Source of the DNA: Treponema sp.
Lineage (GTDB): Bacteria > Spirochaetota > Spirochaetia > Treponematales > Breznakiellaceae
Length of the DNA: 17,397 nt
Direction: 5' to 3'
Assembly: GCA_031288815.1 (NCBI GenBank)
Contig: JAITQR010000071.1
Location: 1-17,397 of the forward strand
Shown here: one piece after another, positions 15,601 through 17,397 of the stretch
Layout: each line of letters starts with the position of its first letter
Numbering within the stretch: the first letter of the stretch is position 1
The notes under the pieces: model-generated
Seen by the model: only the letters and a program-made list of their open reading frames with translations
What the model was told of the DNA's origin: nothing
Database searches by the model: none
Translations under genes and position numbers: made by a program

Positions 15601-15797
15601 GCGGGGAAGGCTTCCCCGCCGCCCTGTCCCGGGGGATCCTCTGGGGAACCCTGGGCTCCCTGGCCGCCGCGATCCTCCTGTTCCCGGCCTTATGCGGACC
15701 CGATCAAAAGACCGTAAACCCGGCTGGTTTTGGAAAAGCCTCGGTTTACCTGTTGTTTCCAAGGGCTTGCCATTCGGAAACCGAAGTTTCCGGATAA
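12627..15797 (+). CDS. RND-family inner-membrane permease, second and more divergent
   Basis: A 1056-residue RND permease paralogous to the preceding one but far diverged. TM1 is about 14-31, the first periplasmic loop 32-365 (with ERLITIPLEEKISGL at 62-76), TM2-TM6 about 366-512, TM7 about 548-568, the second loop 569-880 and TM8-TM12 about 880-1024. TM4 reads ISLGLIVDPCLVMAS: D433 is kept, but the next residue is Pro. TM10 reads GLSVNNAIYIEGA, with N950 where AcrB has K940. A Gly/Ser/Thr-rich low-complexity stretch (about 233-258) lies within the first loop, and a second one (about 333-345) lies just before TM2. The C-terminal tail after TM12 (about 1025-1056) is not typical. The start is ATG in an ATGA overlap, with GGAGG 6 bases upstream. 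An earlier ATG at 12594 in the same frame lacks such support. Probably forms a mixed complex with the first permease, as MdtB and MdtC do. Confidence 0.9.
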   Translation: MKKRLPGFRLPRPAAPVFAFVMVSVLCVYILRQEELGEAGEGRYRVYSVRFEYFGMDETEIERLITIPLEEKISGLGDIYEIRSVSEYGKSVSSVYFDRKADGKRLYLALRDAVDALYSTLPGAVQKPRIFSAESGKRSFLSAAVFAPGDLNRARAYAEDRLKRELENLDGIAEVIVSGGTQREILIEFDPEKTAARGINPAVLGGVVQDANILSPGGTIYGKERNRTVGFRTRLGTPAAGTPQGGAASDPSGDTGDAFEDAFLGELEKLPVKAGETLNTLDYFARIGIQPRERREILRINGEECVGVDIVAASSADIIALSRKCGKILEGPVETGTGTGEGGTPAVSVTILRDTGRFFESAIRGVRKAILQSVLAVLLIIPLFFGRPRTLALILLFIGADILWSFAVLHIISVKPDENLLSGISISLGLIVDPCLVMASLAERENNPLRYRAAVPGLLWEIAASTLTTFLVILPLCFLDSIVPGIRKVALAIMAMLCNSLVLSVFFFAGFLFQEQGEPLLPPGFFRRTRRLYTRLSWGCCLFSLGRRRTMAGIYAGLAALSPVLFFVSGKNVGLDVQDQVLYGSVEYESEKSGESVDRDLEDLSDLIREKEGVRYVRLESRKGPGELEIGFDEKKSGRADLAAAVAALAPRVGNGFLYVPDAEGAKAGGGRYPGGPRVREIEVAAVGDDAGICREMAKKGARAMQTIPGYVQAVLNFKEAEGVVELVPHRDSLARSGLTVRDMARDLRWTVFGPVIDKRVQGGRETDIRLVGSGTRNGSLSRIANLPVSSPAGAVRLETLGSLRERPGTGKIYRRDGRRAAYFTVHLRAPSSSQAAGAVKRALAESAETGSGGTDGIEPARKGYGYLLSRDLELLEAQYGTLFFAFLGSGGGIFLVLLCLTEKWRSAVRIASIIPVSCAVPLLVRFLSGKPLEMGDMAALVVISGLSVNNAIYIEGARLRAVHFRVREKIQSILTTSLTGIAGAAPLALMGGEGFPAALSRGILWGTLGSLAAAILLFPALCGPDQKTVNPAGFGKASVYLLFPRACHSETEVSG
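15772..15795 (+). repeat. Hairpin across the end of the second RND gene
   Basis: CGGAAAC (15775-15781) and GTTTCCG (15786-15792) form a perfect 7-bp stem with tetraloop CGAA. It extends to about 10 bp with flanking T-A, T-G and A-T pairs and reaches the stop codon. No T-run follows, so it is not a standard terminator. It may stabilise the 3' end of the operon message or reduce read-through into the ankyrin gene. The left arm region AAACCGA (15778-15784) can also pair with TCGGTTT (15741-15747), so two folds compete. Confidence 0.45.
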
Positions 15798-15820
15798 CTC
15801 TATTACTATCAAGGAGAAAG

Positions 15821-16729
15821 ATGATGAAGGAAGTGTTTTACGGATCACTGGACAAACACGGCGGGGCGGTTAGTATTTTGGCCGGCATAATACTAATAGC
15901 CGGTTTGGTATTGGCCGGCTGCGCGACACCGGGAAAAGGCGCTAACGATCCTGAACAGAGGTTTTTAGACGCTTTGATAAACGCGCGGTATGATAAAGCC
16001 CGGGCACTGGTGGAAAGCGGCGTTGACTGCAATAAAAACGCCAGGGCTTTTTATTATCTCTTTTCAAGAAAGAATTTGACTTTTGAGCAAAAAATCAAAA
16101 TAGCGAAAGATGTCAGCAAGGGCACGCTGACCAGCCCGTATATACTGCTTAATATCGAGCCGGAACATTATAAATCCGCGATAGAGGCTTTCGGCATAGA
16201 CCTTGGAATGCCAATAACTGTCACGGACGTGCCGCGCGGAACAACCGATTCGGGAAGCGGCATTCTGCACCTGGCGGCGCGGTACAACAATGTTGATTTG
16301 ACACGTTTTCTTTTAGATGCCGGCGTTGACGTGAATGTGCTCGACAGCAACGGGCATACGGCGTTGTTTTACGCGATAACCGTATACGGCCCCAGTATTA
16401 ACTGGAAGTCCCCGGTAATTGAAAACGAAACTACCGCGAAAATTAATTTTATAGGCGATATGCCGTATTATACCGATGCGCGGCAAGTACAGCAGAGGCA
16501 GGTTGCCAATGTTTTAGCGCTGCTGGAGGCCGGTATCAATATAAACCAGCAAAACCATGCCGGCTGGACGGTTTTGCATATCGCGGCGGCGGCTTATCCG
16601 GAAGGGCTGCGCAAGCTGTTGATTGAACACGGGGCGGACCCCGGGCTAAAAACAAACATGAACAGAACGGCTGACGATATCCTTCGGTTACGCCAATCAA
16701 CAGGCTCGCCCCGAAACTCCCCCGCGTAA
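15821..16729 (+). CDS. Ankyrin-repeat lipoprotein
   Basis: A 302-residue exported lipoprotein. A short N-terminal region and hydrophobic segment (17-31) end in VLAGC, with lipidated Cys34. Ankyrin repeats are clear at about 147-176 (ILHLAARYNNVDLTRFLLDA) continuing with GHTALFYAI at 178-186, then a non-repeat insertion of about 187-225, and two more at about 227-243 (VANVLALLEAGININ) and 247-278 (GWTVLHIAAAAYPEGLRKLL). A degenerate unit lies at about 45-75 (FLDALINARYDKARALVESG). Ankyrins bind proteins, and the target is unknown. The frame is open back to 15692, but AAGGAG at 15811-15816 supports ATG 15821 or 15824. Base use differs from the operon, with far more A/T (21 of 60 G+C at 16021-16080), suggesting separate origin. 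It lies 23 bases behind the second RND gene with no canonical terminator between them. Confidence 0.85.
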   Translation: MMKEVFYGSLDKHGGAVSILAGIILIAGLVLAGCATPGKGANDPEQRFLDALINARYDKARALVESGVDCNKNARAFYYLFSRKNLTFEQKIKIAKDVSKGTLTSPYILLNIEPEHYKSAIEAFGIDLGMPITVTDVPRGTTDSGSGILHLAARYNNVDLTRFLLDAGVDVNVLDSNGHTALFYAITVYGPSINWKSPVIENETTAKINFIGDMPYYTDARQVQQRQVANVLALLEAGININQQNHAGWTVLHIAAAAYPEGLRKLLIEHGADPGLKTNMNRTADDILRLRQSTGSPRNSPA

Positions 16730-16776
16730 ACGGGCTCTTGGGCATTAAACTTTCCGCTAAAAATACCGCGATTCCA

Positions 16777-16805
16777 CCGCCGGTGAACCGAAGGTTCGTC
16801 GGCGG
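16777..16805. repeat. Strong 13-bp hairpin in the intergenic gap
   Basis: The left arm CCGCCGGTGAACC (16777-16789) and right arm GGTTCGTCGGCGG (16793-16805) pair along all 13 positions, two of them G-U, with the triloop GAA. No T-run follows on the plus strand. It lies 48 bases after the ankyrin stop, so it may protect or help end that transcript, or it may be one end of a short interspersed element. Confidence 0.6.
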
Positions 16806-16867
16806 GAAAGCGCGAGCCTCGCGAAGCAAGCGGCTTGTTGAACAAGTCCTATGTAACCGAAGGCTCG
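16786..16867. repeat. Direct repeat bounding a structured 82-base segment
   Basis: AACCGAAGGTTCG (16786-16798) recurs as AACCGAAGGCTCG (16855-16867), differing at one base. Between them lie further small inverted repeats, CGCGA/TCGCG at about 16811-16823 and CTTG/CAAG at about 16833-16845. This dense structure in a non-coding gap looks like a small REP- or MITE-like repeat, but only one copy is visible in the window. Confidence 0.4.
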
Positions 16868-16876
16868 CCCCTTGTA

Positions 16877-16905
16877 TTGCCCTGCCCCGCCCTTCTTGTT
16901 ACTAT
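16877..16905 (+). promoter_or_regulatory. Promoter of the nicotinamidase gene
   Basis: TTGCCC (16877-16882) is followed by a 17-base spacer and TACTAT (16900-16905). Each box matches the sigma-70 consensus at four of six positions. Initiation near 16912 would leave a very short leader with GAGGTGG 5 bases before the ATG at 16923. If transcription begins slightly downstream of 16912 the ribosome site would be cut into, so an alternative -10 such as TATAAA (16903-16908) cannot be favoured. Confidence 0.5.
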
Positions 16906-16922
16906 AAAAAGAGGTGGTTTGC

Positions 16923-17397
16923 ATGATTATTGACATCTCAAAAACGGCGCTTATCGAAATAGACGTACAGAACGATTTTTGCCCTCCCTACGTATTGTCC
17001 GGGGGGGAAAAACTTCCCGCCGGCGCTTTGGCGGTTGAAAGGGGGGACGAGGTTATCCCTCCCCTGAATACCCTGGCGGGAGAATTCGGGCGGCGGGGGG
17101 GGCGGGTAATAGCCACCGCCGACTGGCACCCCCGGGGACACGTGTCCTTCGCCTCCGCCCAGGGCAGAAAGCCCGGGGAAGTCCTGGAACTCCCCGGCGG
17201 GGAAAGTCAGGCGCTTTGGCCGGATCACTGCGTCCAGGGAAGCGCCGGGGCGGATTTTCACGAAAAACTGGATCTTATAAACGTGAATCTCATCATCCGC
17301 AAAGGTTTCCGGCCCGGTCTTGACTCCTATTCGGCTTTTTTTGAAAACGACCGCAAGACCTCTACGGGACTTGAGGGTTATATTAAATACCTGGGGC
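16923..17397 (+). CDS. pncA: Nicotinamidase (PncA family), 5' part
   Basis: The first 158 codons of an isochorismatase-fold nicotinamidase, cut by the window edge. The enzyme hydrolyses nicotinamide to nicotinate and ammonia in the cytoplasm, feeding NAD salvage. Active-site residues visible by family comparison are D14 in IEIDVQNDF (triad Asp), D67 and H69 in TADWHPRGH plus H102 in WPDHCVQGS (metal ligands), and K127 in IIRKG (triad Lys). The catalytic Cys should lie just past the edge. ATG 16923 has GAGGTGG 5 bases upstream and a promoter close by, so this gene begins a new transcription unit unrelated to the RND operon. Confidence 0.93.
   Translation, partial: MIIDISKTALIEIDVQNDFCPPYVLSGGEKLPAGALAVERGDEVIPPLNTLAGEFGRRGGRVIATADWHPRGHVSFASAQGRKPGEVLELPGGESQALWPDHCVQGSAGADFHEKLDLINVNLIIRKGFRPGLDSYSAFFENDRKTSTGLEGYIKYLG

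Noticed and set aside
9679..15797. Permeases as decayed pseudogenes because relay residues are missing
   Set aside because: Both frames are intact over their full length with all membrane segments and one TM4 Asp each, so altered function is more likely than decay.
15692..15820. Longer ankyrin protein starting at 15692
   Set aside because: The added basic segment would overlap the second permease by over 100 bases, and AAGGAG supports the start at 15821.
1..17397. CRISPR array, insertion sequence or phage genes
   Set aside because: I found no regularly spaced repeat series, transposase or integrase motifs, or phage structural genes.

Overview
The window reads as chromosomal DNA of a diderm bacterium. 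A spirochaete of the Treponema type is my best guess: lipoproteins with loose lipoboxes (FSC, LSC, VSC) are very abundant, and the genes are GC-rich and tightly overlapped. This is inference from style, with no marker gene to fix it. The tRNA does not encode its CCA end.

Left part (1-1547, minus strand): a HAD-superfamily phosphatase, then a PlsC-type lysophosphatidate acyltransferase, then tRNA-Val(UAC) with its own promoter. A 338-base divergent intergenic region (1548-1885) separates this from everything to the right. It carries a probable promoter and a terminator-like leader hairpin for the HAD gene, and on the other strand a TATATA box, a tandem 8-base repeat and a GC-rich hairpin ahead of the large operon.

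Centre (1886-15797, plus strand): nine genes run in one direction, and every junction overlaps by 1-25 bases, so this is almost certainly one translationally coupled operon. In order they encode two TPR lipoproteins, a small lipoprotein of unknown fold, a TolC-like outer-membrane factor, a lipidated RND adaptor, two lipoproteins built of SbsA/Big_5-type Ig-like domains, and two different RND permeases (983 and 1056 aa). The set holds all parts of a tripartite RND exporter plus five extra lipoproteins. Both permeases keep a single TM4 aspartate, and both have Asn where AcrB has its TM10 lysine. I read the operon as a specialised envelope machine, perhaps a heteromeric RND pump with a periplasmic lipoprotein scaffold. 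It is the part of the window most worth following up.

Right part (15798-17397, plus strand): a lower-GC ankyrin-repeat lipoprotein sits 23 bases behind the second permease. A 193-base gap follows, with a strong hairpin and a spaced direct repeat. The window ends inside a nicotinamidase (pncA-like) gene that has its own promoter.
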